DNA from: [Streptosporangium] indianense
GTDB lineage: Bacteria > Actinomycetota > Actinomycetes > Streptomycetales > Streptomycetaceae
Direction: 5' to 3'
DNA length: 64,000 nt
NCBI RefSeq assembly: GCF_021474405.1
Contig: NZ_JAKEIO010000029.1
Span: 1-64,000, forward strand
The translations under genes were made by a program, and so were the position numbers. Every line of letters starts with the position of its first letter. Position 1 is the stretch's first letter. Of the stretch, positions 43,737 through 52,629 are shown piece after piece. A model generated the notes under the pieces. The model saw nothing but the letters and a program-made list of their open reading frames with translations, did not search any database and was not told the origin of the DNA.

Positions 43737-44931
43737 GGTCTGGATCGAGGACCGCGCGAACCACGCCGACTACCAGGAAGCACTGGAGCGCTGGCAGGCG
43801 GCGAAGCGGGACGGCTCCAAGCGGCGCGCGCCTGGGCGCTGGCGGGTGCGCTGGTACGGCCCGGACGGCAAGGGCAAGGCGAAGACGTTCGGGAAGCTGC
43901 CCCAGGCGGAGGCTGAGCGGGACGCGCTGGCGGCCCGGCTGGACAAGGGCTCGTATAGGGACCCGGCGTCGGGCAAGGCGGCCGTGAAGGTCGTAGCCGA
44001 GGAGTGGTTCGCGTCGAAGCGGAAGATCGGGCGGACCACGAAGCGGGACTACCGCGACCTGCTCGACAACTACGTCATCCCGCGCTGGGGTGACTGGCAG
44101 GTGGCGGCCGTGCAGTGGGAGGACGTCGACGCCTGGGTGACCGAGCTCGAGACCGGGCCGGGGAAGTCCGGCCGGCCGATCGGTGCGGCCCGCATCATCA
44201 AGGCCTACCGCGTGCTGGCCATGGTCATGAAGCACGCTGTCTTCTCGAAGCGGATCAGCGTCAGCCCCTGCCACAACCACGAGCTCCCCCGGCCGGACGA
44301 CGAGGACGAGCACGTCTACCTCACCTTCGAGCAGCTCGAGCAGCTGGCGGCCGCGGCCAGTGAGTACCGGCTGCTGATCCTGACCCTGGGGTACTGCGGC
44401 GTTCGGTGGGCGGAGGCGTCCGCGGTGAAGGCCGGCCGTCTGTCCGTCGCCCAGCGGCGCATCCGGATCGTGCAGAACTACACCGATGTCGGCGGCGTGC
44501 TGGCGCTGGGGCCGGTGAAGAACCACGAGAAGCGGTCCGTGCCGGTCCCCCGCTCGTTCGCGGACGAGCTGGGCGCCCTCGCCCACGGGCGGCAGGCTGA
44601 CGAGCTGCTGTTCACCGCGCCCGAGGGCGGCCCGCTCCGCTACGCGAACTTCCGCTCGAGGGTCTTCGACCCCGCGGTGAAGGCGGCGGGCCTCGAGGGC
44701 ATGGGCATCACGCCGCACAAGCTGAGGCACACGGCCGCGTCTCTCGCCATCGCGGCCGGCGCGGACGTGAAGGTCGTGCAGACGATGCTGGGGCACAAGG
44801 ACGCGGCGATGACGCTGAACATCTACGGCCACCTGTTCCCGGACCGGCTGGACGAGGTGGCGGACCGCTTGGACGCCGGGCGTGCTGTCGCACTCGACAA
44901 GCTGCGTGCGTCCCTCGCGGAAGCCGCGTAG
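43729..44931 (+). CDS. int: Tyrosine site-specific integrase
   Basis: A 400-residue phage-type integrase that recombines attP with the tRNA-Thr attB. The catalytic residues are all present: Arg226 (GYCGVRWAE), a Lys in GPVKNHEKRS, His330 and Arg333 (HKLRHTAAS), His356 (MLGHKD) and the nucleophile Tyr366 (NIYGHLF). An arm-binding N-terminus and a core-binding helical domain (about 90-180) precede these. It ends 91 bp before attR, the usual position. It starts within the XRE gene, so the two are transcribed together. Confidence 0.95.
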   Translation: MARVWIEDRANHADYQEALERWQAAKRDGSKRRAPGRWRVRWYGPDGKGKAKTFGKLPQAEAERDALAARLDKGSYRDPASGKAAVKVVAEEWFASKRKIGRTTKRDYRDLLDNYVIPRWGDWQVAAVQWEDVDAWVTELETGPGKSGRPIGAARIIKAYRVLAMVMKHAVFSKRISVSPCHNHELPRPDDEDEHVYLTFEQLEQLAAAASEYRLLILTLGYCGVRWAEASAVKAGRLSVAQRRIRIVQNYTDVGGVLALGPVKNHEKRSVPVPRSFADELGALAHGRQADELLFTAPEGGPLRYANFRSRVFDPAVKAAGLEGMGITPHKLRHTAASLAIAAGADVKVVQTMLGHKDAAMTLNIYGHLFPDRLDEVADRLDAGRAVALDKLRASLAEAA

Positions 44932-44943
44932 GGGAAACCATGC

Positions 44944-44958
44944 GTACAGAATGCGTAC
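44944..44958. repeat. GTACRGAATGYGTAC repeat, right copy
   Basis: Pairs with 34769-34783. In the circular form both copies would flank attP. Confidence 0.5.
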
Positions 44959-44998
44959 TGCCCGCCCGGGGGCCTCCCTGGACGAGCAGTGACTAAGC

Positions 44999-45018
44999 GG
45001 CCTGTGACCTGCCGTTTC
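44999..45018. repeat. Arm-type repeat, right copy
   Basis: Pairs with 34701-34720 (16 of 20 identical). It abuts the right att core. Confidence 0.5.
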
Positions 45019-45022
45019 ATCT

Positions 45023-45067
45023 CAGAGCCCCCTGTCGGATTCGAACCGACGACCTACGCATTACAAG
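45023..45067. repeat. Right att site (attR), within tRNA-Thr
   Basis: The 45-bp sequence shared with 34614-34658. It covers the tRNA from the anticodon loop to its 3' end, so integration rebuilds an intact tRNA. Confidence 0.95.
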
Positions 45068-45099
45068 TGCGTTGCTCTGGCCAGCTGAGCTAAGGAGGC
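45026..45099 (-). tRNA. tRNA-Thr (anticodon TGT)
   Basis: A 74-nt tRNA. The acceptor stem GCCTCCT pairs with AGGGGGC (one G-U pair). The anticodon loop is CTTGTAA, anticodon TGT. The T arm is GTCGGTTCGAATCCGAC. No CCA is encoded. Its 3' half is the integration target for at least two elements. Confidence 0.97.
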
Positions 45100-45157
45100 G
45101 GGTGCCGTGTCGCGCGTTGCCGCGCGTGAGGGGCGGCACCACTGTACACAGAGCCCG

Positions 45158-45622
45158 TTACGCCGAGCCACGAAGTTCCGTGCCGTCGGGGGTCTCCTCC
45201 AGGTCGTAGGCGAAGCGGTACGGCACCGCCGTCTCGCCGTGCCGTGCGGTGAAGCCGCCCTCCCCCGTGAGGCCGGTCAGCTCGCCGCTGCCCGAGCCCG
45301 GCACCACCTCGAAGGTGCAGTGCACGGTGCCGTCCTCGCCGAACCACCCCCGCTCCTCCACCGCGAAACTCCCCTCACGGCCGTCGACGCGGCCGGTGAG
45401 GAGTTCCATGCCGCTGAAGGAGCCGGTCTTCGCGGTGACGTAGACGATCGCGTACTCACACGTCGTCCCGGCCGCCTCGATGCCGCCCGTGAAGGTGTTC
45501 CGGACGGACGCGTGCGCGAGGCGGGGGGTCGCGTCCTCGGCGGGGCCGATCACGCGTTCCCGCCAGTCGGCGAAGGTGAAGTTTCCGGTGGTGGTGGCGG
45601 CGGTGGTGCGGGTGCCGGACAT
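45158..45622 (-). CDS. DUF3224 family protein
   Basis: A 154-residue beta-barrel-like protein (GNFTFADWRERVIG; FTGGIEAAGTTCEYAIVY; GREGSFAVEERGWFG; VVPGSGSGELTGLTGEGGFT). This pattern belongs to DUF3224, a lipocalin/allene-oxide-cyclase-like fold of unknown function. It is divergent from a WYL regulator across a perfect operator, so it is probably that regulator's target. Confidence 0.88.
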   Translation of the reverse strand: MSGTRTTAATTTGNFTFADWRERVIGPAEDATPRLAHASVRNTFTGGIEAAGTTCEYAIVYVTAKTGSFSGMELLTGRVDGREGSFAVEERGWFGEDGTVHCTFEVVPGSGSGELTGLTGEGGFTARHGETAVPYRFAYDLEETPDGTELRGSA

Positions 45623-45703
45623 GGTGGTCCTTTCGGTCGGCCGCTCGTCGGTGTGCCTCGATGACCTCGATGTGCCTCGATGTGCTCCCCCAGCCTGGAC
45701 GCC

Positions 45704-45728
45704 GTACCTGACATCCCCTGTCAGGTAC
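45704..45728. promoter_or_regulatory. Perfect 25-bp operator (GTACCTGACA-N5-TGTCAGGTAC)
   Basis: Perfect 10-bp arms with a 5-bp spacer, 27 bp before the WYL regulator and about 80 bp before the DUF3224 gene. The size and place fit the binding site of the WYL protein. Confidence 0.8.
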
Positions 45729-45754
45729 GCCTCGTACGCCGCGACAATGCCCCC

Positions 45755-46714
45755 ATGCGCGCCGACCGGCTCCTCTCCCTGCTCCTGCTGCTCCAGAACC
45801 GCGGGCGGATGACCGCACCCGAGCTCGCCGCCGAGCTGGAGGTGTCGGTGCGGACGGTCTACCGGGACGTCGAGGCGCTGGGGGCGGCCGGTGTGCCCGT
45901 GTGCGCCGACCGGGGGCCCGAGGGCGGCTACCGGCTGGTCGACGGATACCGGACCCGGCTGACCGGTCTCACCGACGCCGAGGCCGGTTCACTGTTCCTC
46001 GCCGGGATGCCCGGGCCCGCCCGGGACCTGGGGCTGGGGGCGGTCCTGGCCAGCGCTCAGCTGAAGGTCCAGGCGGCCCTGCCGGCGGAGCTGTCCGGGC
46101 AGGCGCGCCGGGTCCAGGAGCGGTTCCACCTGGACGCGCCCGCCTGGTTCCGGGAGGCCGACCCGGTGCCGTGTCTGGAGGCCGTGGCGGCGGCCGTGTG
46201 GGAGCGGCGGGTGCTGCGGCTGCACTACCGGCGCTGGCGCGGCGAGATCCACCGGGAGGTGCGGCCGCTGGGGCTCGTCCTGAAGGGCGGCATCTGGTAC
46301 CTGGTCGCCCTGGCGGAGGAGGCCGTACGGACCTACCGGGTCTCGCGCGTGCTGTCCGTGGCGGAGACGGGCGAGCTGTTCGACCGCCCCGCCGGGTTCG
46401 CCCACTGGGAGACGTCCTCCCGGCACCTGGAGGCCGCACTGCGGCAGGGCACCGCCCGGGTGCGGCTCTCACCGCGCGGGCAGAAGCTGCTGCCGATGCA
46501 GTTCGGTGCGGCGGGCGTACACGCCCTGGAAAGCGCGAGCGCACCGGACGCGGACGGCTGGACCGAGGTGGAGCTGAGTGTGGAGACGGAGGCCGTGGCC
46601 GTCGGCGACCTGCTGCGGCTGGGCCCCGAGGCCGAGGTGCTCGGTCCGCCCGAGCTGCGGCAGGCCGTCGCCCGGGCGGTGGCGGCCCTGGCCCGCCGCT
46701 ACGGGCGGGAGTGA
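45755..46714 (+). CDS. WYL-domain transcriptional regulator (YafY/PafC family)
   Basis: A 319-residue protein. The N-terminal DeoR-like helix-turn-helix is MTAPELAAELEVSVRTVYRD. A WYL domain follows (about 140-220), with RVLRLHYRRWRGEIHREVRP and GIWYLVALAE. A C-terminal WCX-like extension completes it. WYL domains bind small ligands or nucleic acids. It is likely a repressor of the divergent DUF3224 gene and of itself. The function of the pair is unknown. Confidence 0.88.
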   Translation: MRADRLLSLLLLLQNRGRMTAPELAAELEVSVRTVYRDVEALGAAGVPVCADRGPEGGYRLVDGYRTRLTGLTDAEAGSLFLAGMPGPARDLGLGAVLASAQLKVQAALPAELSGQARRVQERFHLDAPAWFREADPVPCLEAVAAAVWERRVLRLHYRRWRGEIHREVRPLGLVLKGGIWYLVALAEEAVRTYRVSRVLSVAETGELFDRPAGFAHWETSSRHLEAALRQGTARVRLSPRGQKLLPMQFGAAGVHALESASAPDADGWTEVELSVETEAVAVGDLLRLGPEAEVLGPPELRQAVARAVAALARRYGRE

Positions 46715-46779
46715 CACGGAAGAGATCGGGCCGCTTCGAAAATTTCCGCGAAGTTCACAGGGCCGGAACTGCTGACATA

Positions 46780-46818
46780 CGTGTGAACGCCAGGTACCGT
46801 CCTGAGCCAGTTCACACG
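46780..46818. promoter_or_regulatory. CGTGTGAAC inverted repeat upstream of msiK
   Basis: CGTGTGAAC and GTTCACACG separated by 21 bp, an exact 9-bp inverted repeat. It is a possible operator or looping site in the msiK promoter. Confidence 0.45.
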
Positions 46819-46834
46819 CGTGGACTACACCACA
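46819..46834. promoter_or_regulatory. DasR-like site upstream of msiK
   Basis: CGTGGACTACACCACA matches 11 of 16 positions of the dre consensus. It resembles the weaker of the two sites at nagK. This would link the shared sugar ATPase to GlcNAc control. Confidence 0.45.
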
Positions 46835-46912
46835 ACGGGATCACCGTCGTGGCACCGCCTTCCTACTCGGATCGTCCGGCACGTTCCTGCCGGTAGAAGG
46901 GGTTCATTCACC

Positions 46913-48001
<1,089 letters not shown>

Positions 48002-48050
48002 TCAACCAGCGAGCGCACCATCCCGGGTGAATCACCCAGATTGACGAAGA

Positions 48051-48076
48051 GGGCCCCGCAGCGTGCTGCGGGGCCC
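48051..48076 (+). terminator. Terminator of msiK
   Basis: A 12-bp perfect stem GGGCCCCGCAGC with its complement, about 50 bp after the stop. Confidence 0.85.
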
Positions 48077-48219
48077 TTCACGTTGTCGACAAATACCCCG
48101 GCAGACCGGACGTTTCGAGCGCTGTGCGTCAACGCACTACCCGGAAAGTGGCACTCTCTCATCCCCCGAACCGGTGACTAAATGTCTACAAACCATTACC
48201 GGGCGCTACCCTCACACGC

Positions 48220-48669
48220 GTGAAGCACTCCATGAACCAACAGACGCGACGCGGCCGGGGCCCCGCCCGCCGGATCGGCCGCACCCTCGCTTTCGTCCTG
48301 CCCGTCGTCCTGGTGCTCTCCGGGACCCTGGCGGTCACCCGGGTCAACTGGTCGGGGAACTCCACGGACCCGGTGCTCACCGCCGCCGACGCCTCCGTGG
48401 GCACCCCGCGGGCCGCCAAGCGCGCCCCCCAGGACGTCCTGCGCGACAAGCTGCTGACCGAACTGCAGGAGGAGGACCCGGGCGTCGCCCTCACCCACCT
48501 CCAGCAAGCCGTGAACGGCCGCCCCGCCCTGGCGAAGCACTGCGCGTCCATCGCCCGCGCGCTCGGCCAGGCCGCCGTCCGGGTCTACGGCCCGACCCGC
48601 GCGCAGTCCTACGCGCGCCCGGTCTGTGACACGGCCTTCGCCACCGGCGTCGCCGCCGCGCACAGCTGA
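48220..48669 (+). CDS. Secreted or membrane-anchored hypothetical protein
   Basis: A 149-residue protein. A Twin-Arg-like N-terminus (RRGRGPARRIGR) leads into one hydrophobic helix (about 22-42), then a helical extracytoplasmic domain with two Cys (HCASIARALGQAAV and PVCDTAFATG) that could form a disulfide. The GTG at 48220 is used; the ATG at 48232 is possible. The function is unknown. Confidence 0.6.
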   Translation: MKHSMNQQTRRGRGPARRIGRTLAFVLPVVLVLSGTLAVTRVNWSGNSTDPVLTAADASVGTPRAAKRAPQDVLRDKLLTELQEEDPGVALTHLQQAVNGRPALAKHCASIARALGQAAVRVYGPTRAQSYARPVCDTAFATGVAAAHS

Positions 48670-48786
48670 GCGCACCACCCTGCCGGCGCATACCGCCCCG
48701 CCACCGTGCGGGACGTCCACCACGGCTGACACGGGAACGGTCGTCAGCCGCTGTCCCGGGCGGGACGCCACGTACAGTTCGTTCTC

Positions 48787-49518
48787 ATGAGCGATCCGAG
48801 CGCCGCGTCCCGCCCCGTTCAAGCCGTCGTTCTGGCCGGTGGCCAGGGCTCCCGGCTGCGTCCGTACACCGACGACCGGCCCAAGCCGATGGTCGAGATC
48901 CCCGGGACGGGGACGCCGATCATCGGCCATCAGCTGTCCTGGCTCGCCGACGAGGGTGTGACGGACGTCGTCGTGTCCTGCGGTCATCTCGCCGAGGTGC
49001 TGCAGAAGTGGCTCGAGACGGCCGAGTTGCCCCTCTCCGTCACGACGGTCGTCGAGCCGGAGCCGCTCGGGCGCGGCGGCGGCCTCAAGTACGCCGCGGC
49101 TCACCTCCCGCACCCCGACCAGCCCTGGTACGCGACGAACGGCGACATCTGGACGCGGTTCTCACTGCGGGACATGGCCGACTTCCACGCCGAGCGGGAC
49201 GCCGTCGCGACGCTGGCGCTGGCGCGGCCCCGGCTACCGTGGGGTGCGGTGCAGACCGACGGTTTCGGGCGGATCACCGACTTCATCGAGGCACCGCCGT
49301 CGACCTTCGAGATCAACGCCGGTGTGTACGTCTTCTCCCCCGAGTTCGCCGGGCTGCTGCCGCACCGGGGTGACCATGAGCGGACGACGTTCCCGCATCT
49401 GGCGCGTGAGCGGCGGCTGGCCGGGTTCACGATCCCGCAGGGGGCGTACTGGCGGGCCATCGACACGGCGAAGGATCTGACCGAGGCGGCGAAGGAGCTG
49501 GAGGCGCTGAAGCGGTAG
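48787..49518 (+). CDS. Nucleotidyltransferase (sugar-1-phosphate type)
   Basis: A 243-residue Rossmann-like NTP transferase. The signature GGQGSRLRPYTDDRPKPMVE is the NTP loop with the catalytic Arg/Lys. ATNGDIWTRF carries the metal-binding Asp. ITDFIEAPP and INAGVYVFSP are the later family motifs. It activates a sugar-1-phosphate (glucose or mannose type). The short length means it has no acyltransferase or isomerase domain. The substrate is unknown. Confidence 0.88.
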   Translation: MSDPSAASRPVQAVVLAGGQGSRLRPYTDDRPKPMVEIPGTGTPIIGHQLSWLADEGVTDVVVSCGHLAEVLQKWLETAELPLSVTTVVEPEPLGRGGGLKYAAAHLPHPDQPWYATNGDIWTRFSLRDMADFHAERDAVATLALARPRLPWGAVQTDGFGRITDFIEAPPSTFEINAGVYVFSPEFAGLLPHRGDHERTTFPHLARERRLAGFTIPQGAYWRAIDTAKDLTEAAKELEALKR

Positions 49519-49547
49519 CCGTGGCGGGTGGCGTGGCGTGGCGTGGT

Positions 49548-49605
49548 GTGCTTCGGCTGCGGGCTCGTCGTGGCTTGTCGCGCAGTTCCCCGCGCCCCTT
49601 GAGGT
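49548..49605 (-). repeat. Dispersed repeat, copy 5 (reverse strand)
   Basis: Core in reverse orientation (CGCGCAGTTCCCCGCGCCCC). The GCAGCCG tail is also kept. It lies in the gap between two convergent genes. Confidence 0.78.
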
Positions 49606-49665
49606 GTTGGCCTCCGAGCCCGTTGATCCGTGCAGCCCCTTGGGGACGTTGCCCCCTTACGCGTG

Positions 49666-49699
49666 AGAAGGCCCCGCATCTGTTGATGCGGGGCCTTCT
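49666..49699. terminator. Terminator between convergent genes
   Basis: A perfect 15-bp stem with TGTT loop. Confidence 0.85.
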
Positions 49700-49716
49700 G
49701 GTGTGCTGGTCGGGTG

Positions 49717-51450
49717 TCAGCCCAGGAGGCCGCCCACCAGGCCCGAGCGGCCCGGGGAGGAAGAGCCTCCGCTGCCGGTGCCGCCGGTCGAGCCCGTGCC
49801 GCCCGTAGCCGTGCCGCCGCCGGACGTGGGGCCGGTCGTGGTGCTCGGGGCCTGGTCGGCCGGGGCGGTCTGCTGGGGCGGTGCCTGGCCCGTGGTCCCC
49901 TGGGTCTGGCTGGGGGATCCGCCGGTGACGGTGCCGGTGTCGCGGGTGGCGTCGGGCCGGGTCGTGGTGCCCGCGCTGGGGCTCGCCGAGCCGGCCGTGG
50001 CTCCCTGGGTGGGCGCGGAGGAGGAGGCCGACGGGGTCCGCTTCTCCTTGCGCTTGCCGGGCTCACCCGGGAGCGGGGAGCCGGGCAGCTCGTTGCGCGG
50101 GGCCTCGCCGGGGCCCGGGACGACGACCCGGTCGGCGTCCCGGACGGCACCGCCGAGCAACGAGCCGACGAGCAGGGTGATGCCGGTGACGATCGCGGTG
50201 ACGAGGGCGCCGCGCCGCAGCACGTAGCGGCGCAGGTCCCAGATGTCGGTGCGAGGGCCGAGCCGGCGCCAGGCGCTGCCGGCCAGGCGGCCGTCGACGG
50301 AGTAGACGGGGGCGCCGGCGATGATCAGCGGCGACCAGGCGGCGAGGTAGATGATGTCGGGGGTCTCGTAGGCCGGGACGCTCTTCCAGCTGACCGTCAC
50401 CAGCAGCGCGGCCGACAGCAGGGCGCCCAGGCAGGCGGCGACACGCTGCCAGCAGCCCAGCACCGTCAGAACGCCGACGATGACCTGCGCGAAGGCGATG
50501 ACCAGACCGGCGCCGACCGGGTGCTCCAGGGCGAACTGGCGCAGCGGCTCGGCCACTTCCCACGGGTGCAGGGTGTTGAGCCACTTGACCATCGAGCCGC
50601 GCTTGCCGCCTTCGAAGTAGACGGGGTCGCACAGCTTGCCCATGCCGGCGTAGATGGAGATGAAGCCGAGGAAGACGCGCAGCGGGAGCAGGACGACACC
50701 GAGGTTCATCCAGCGGCCCGGGTAGTAGCCGTGCCGGGCCGGGTCGTCGCCGCGCCGCTTGGCCCGGCGTCCGGTGTCGTCCGCTTCGGTCGCGGACTCC
50801 TCGAACTCGCCGTCCTCGTAGTCCGGATCGCCGTAGCCCTGCTCGTCGTAGGCCTGCTCGTCGTAGGCGCTGCCGACGGTGCGCATGGGGGGCAGCAGCC
50901 GGGTGCCTTCGGCGGGCTCGCGGGTGCGCTGCGGGCCGACGACCGGCGTCTCGACGGTCTGGGCGAGGTCGCCTTCGTAGCCGTCGCCCGCGTAGCCGTC
51001 GCCGCCGTAGCCCACGCCCTGGTACCCGGGCGTGTCATAGCCCGGGCCCACGCGGGAGATGACCTGGGTGGCCCCGGCGTCGGCGGCGGGCTCGTCGGCG
51101 TGGCGGACGCTCTCGTGCCGCACGGCCTGAAGGAGCCGGTGTGCGCCGGTGTCGTCGGGGGCGGATCTGCCACTCCAGACGACGGGTCGGCGTCGGGCGC
51201 CGGCCCCGTCCGCTCGTCCCCCCGCCTGGGGAATGCGGGCGGTGTCCTCGGTGGCGGTCAGATGCCGTGCGACCCGGGGGGACTGGACGTGACGCGTCGA
51301 TACGCCCAACAGCACGCGGAAACTCGCGTGATTGACGATGACCTGCGCCGGGTCGCTCGGCACCTTCACCATGCTCAGCGCGGGAGCGTCGTCGAGTCCC
51401 GACGAGCGGTCCCCCGTGGGTGTGCGGGGTGTTCTGGTGTCCACACTCAT
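49717..51450 (-). CDS. DoxX-family membrane protein with long extensions
   Basis: A 577-residue protein. The first 240 residues are disordered and acidic with GY(A/E)GDGYEGD repeats. About 245-440 is a DoxX-type four-helix membrane domain (LPLRVFLGFISIYAGMGKL; VGAGLVIAFAQVIVGVLTVL) plus a further helix. The last 130 residues are Ser/Thr/Gly/Pro-rich and probably outside. DoxX proteins take part in thiosulfate or redox metabolism or in membrane integrity. The specific role here is unknown. Confidence 0.82.
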   Translation of the reverse strand: MSVDTRTPRTPTGDRSSGLDDAPALSMVKVPSDPAQVIVNHASFRVLLGVSTRHVQSPRVARHLTATEDTARIPQAGGRADGAGARRRPVVWSGRSAPDDTGAHRLLQAVRHESVRHADEPAADAGATQVISRVGPGYDTPGYQGVGYGGDGYAGDGYEGDLAQTVETPVVGPQRTREPAEGTRLLPPMRTVGSAYDEQAYDEQGYGDPDYEDGEFEESATEADDTGRRAKRRGDDPARHGYYPGRWMNLGVVLLPLRVFLGFISIYAGMGKLCDPVYFEGGKRGSMVKWLNTLHPWEVAEPLRQFALEHPVGAGLVIAFAQVIVGVLTVLGCWQRVAACLGALLSAALLVTVSWKSVPAYETPDIIYLAAWSPLIIAGAPVYSVDGRLAGSAWRRLGPRTDIWDLRRYVLRRGALVTAIVTGITLLVGSLLGGAVRDADRVVVPGPGEAPRNELPGSPLPGEPGKRKEKRTPSASSSAPTQGATAGSASPSAGTTTRPDATRDTGTVTGGSPSQTQGTTGQAPPQQTAPADQAPSTTTGPTSGGGTATGGTGSTGGTGSGGSSSPGRSGLVGGLLG

Positions 51451-51578
51451 CTAACCGAGTGACGTCGCGTTAGGACACTGCTTTGACCCGCCGGATCTGT
51501 CCGGACCCCGTCAAGCTTGTCCTCGTCGCCCCGATGACACCGGAATTGCCCCGTACAGGTGAAGTTCCGGACGCTTGT

Positions 51579-52520
51579 TCAGCGCCGTCGGCGGGCCGCC
51601 TCGTACAGCACGATCCCCGCCGCCACACCGGCGTTGAGCGACTCGGCGCCGCCCGGCATCGGGATCCGCACCCGGACGTCACAGGTCTCCCCGACCAGCC
51701 GGGACAGGCCCTTGCCCTCGCTGCCGACGACGATGACGAGCGGGCCGTCCAGCGCCGCGAGCTCACCGAGGTCCGCCTCGCCGTCGGCGGCCAGGCCGAC
51801 GACCGTGATGCCGGCCTTCTTGTACGCCTCCAGGGCCCGGGTCAGGTTGGTGGCGCGGGCGACCGGGGTGCGGGCCGCCGTACCGGCGGACGTCTTCCAG
51901 GCACCGGCCGTCATGCCGGCCGCGCGGCGCTCGGGGACCACGACGCCGTGACCGCCGAAGGCGGAGACGGAACGGACGACCGCGCCGAGGTTGCGCGGGT
52001 CGGTGACGCCGTCCAGGGCGACGATCAGCGGGTCCTCGCCGTGGTCGTAGGCGGCGGCCGCCAGGTCCTCGGGGTGGGCGTACTCGTACGGCGGGACCTG
52101 GAGGACCAGGCCCTGGTGGTTGAGGCCGTTGGTCATCCGGTCCAGCTCGGGACGCGGGGCCTCCATGAGGTTGATGCCGCCGCGCTCGGCGGCGACCTGG
52201 AGGGCCTCGCGCACCCGCTCGTCGTTGTCGATGAACTGCTGGACGTAGAGCGTGGAGGCCGGGACGCCCTCGCGCAGCGCCTCCAGGACCGGGTTGCGTC
52301 CGACGACCAGCTCGGACGTGCCCTTGCCGCCGCGGCCGCGGGCCACGGGCCGGCGCACCGACTGCTTCGCCTTGGCGTTGGCGATGCGGTTCTTCTTGTG
52401 TCCCTTGCGCATCTCGGCGGGCGGGGTGGGGCCCTTGCCCTCGAGACCCTTGCGCCGCTGGCCGCCACTGCCGACCTGCGCGCCCTTCTTGCCGGACATG
52501 CGGCGGTTGTTGGCTGCCAT
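51579..52520 (-). CDS. rlmB: 23S rRNA 2'-O-ribose methyltransferase RlmB
   Basis: A 313-residue SpoU-type SPOUT methyltransferase. The basic N-terminus (about 1-65) is an actinobacterial extension. [14 protein letters not shown] begins the substrate domain. The knot motifs are [25 protein letters not shown] and [15 protein letters not shown]. It methylates a ribose in the 23S peptidyl-transferase region. It is next to cysS on the same strand, as is usual in actinomycetes, 109 bp downstream. Confidence 0.92.
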   Translation of the reverse strand: MAANNRRMSGKKGAQVGSGGQRRKGLEGKGPTPPAEMRKGHKKNRIANAKAKQSVRRPVARGRGGKGTSELVVGRNPVLEALREGVPASTLYVQQFIDNDERVREALQVAAERGGINLMEAPRPELDRMTNGLNHQGLVLQVPPYEYAHPEDLAAAAYDHGEDPLIVALDGVTDPRNLGAVVRSVSAFGGHGVVVPERRAAGMTAGAWKTSAGTAARTPVARATNLTRALEAYKKAGITVVGLAADGEADLGELAALDGPLVIVVGSEGKGLSRLVGETCDVRVRIPMPGGAESLNAGVAAGIVLYEAARRRR

Positions 52521-52629
52521 GACCTACCTGTCTCTGCTGTCGCCGTGAGGCGGTGAAGTGCGTACGTCTATGAAGTGTGCCGCCCGGGGGCCCGGGCGGC
52601 ACAATCGATCTTCCGGCCGCGGCCGGGCC

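Larger units (their letters stand above)
34614..45022. mobile_element. Integrative element with Prim-Pol replication, no TraB found
   Basis: A 10.4-kb element flanked by 45-bp direct repeats of the tRNA-Thr 3' half. The gene set is int, xe repressor (XRE), xis, primase-polymerase, P-loop ATPase, GntR repressor, membrane spread-like proteins and small Cys-rich proteins. This is the AICE plan, with the Prim-Pol replication module described for some AICEs. The FtsK-like TraB translocase, the hallmark transfer gene, is not encoded on either strand. All genes look intact, so the element may still excise and replicate. Confidence 0.88.
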
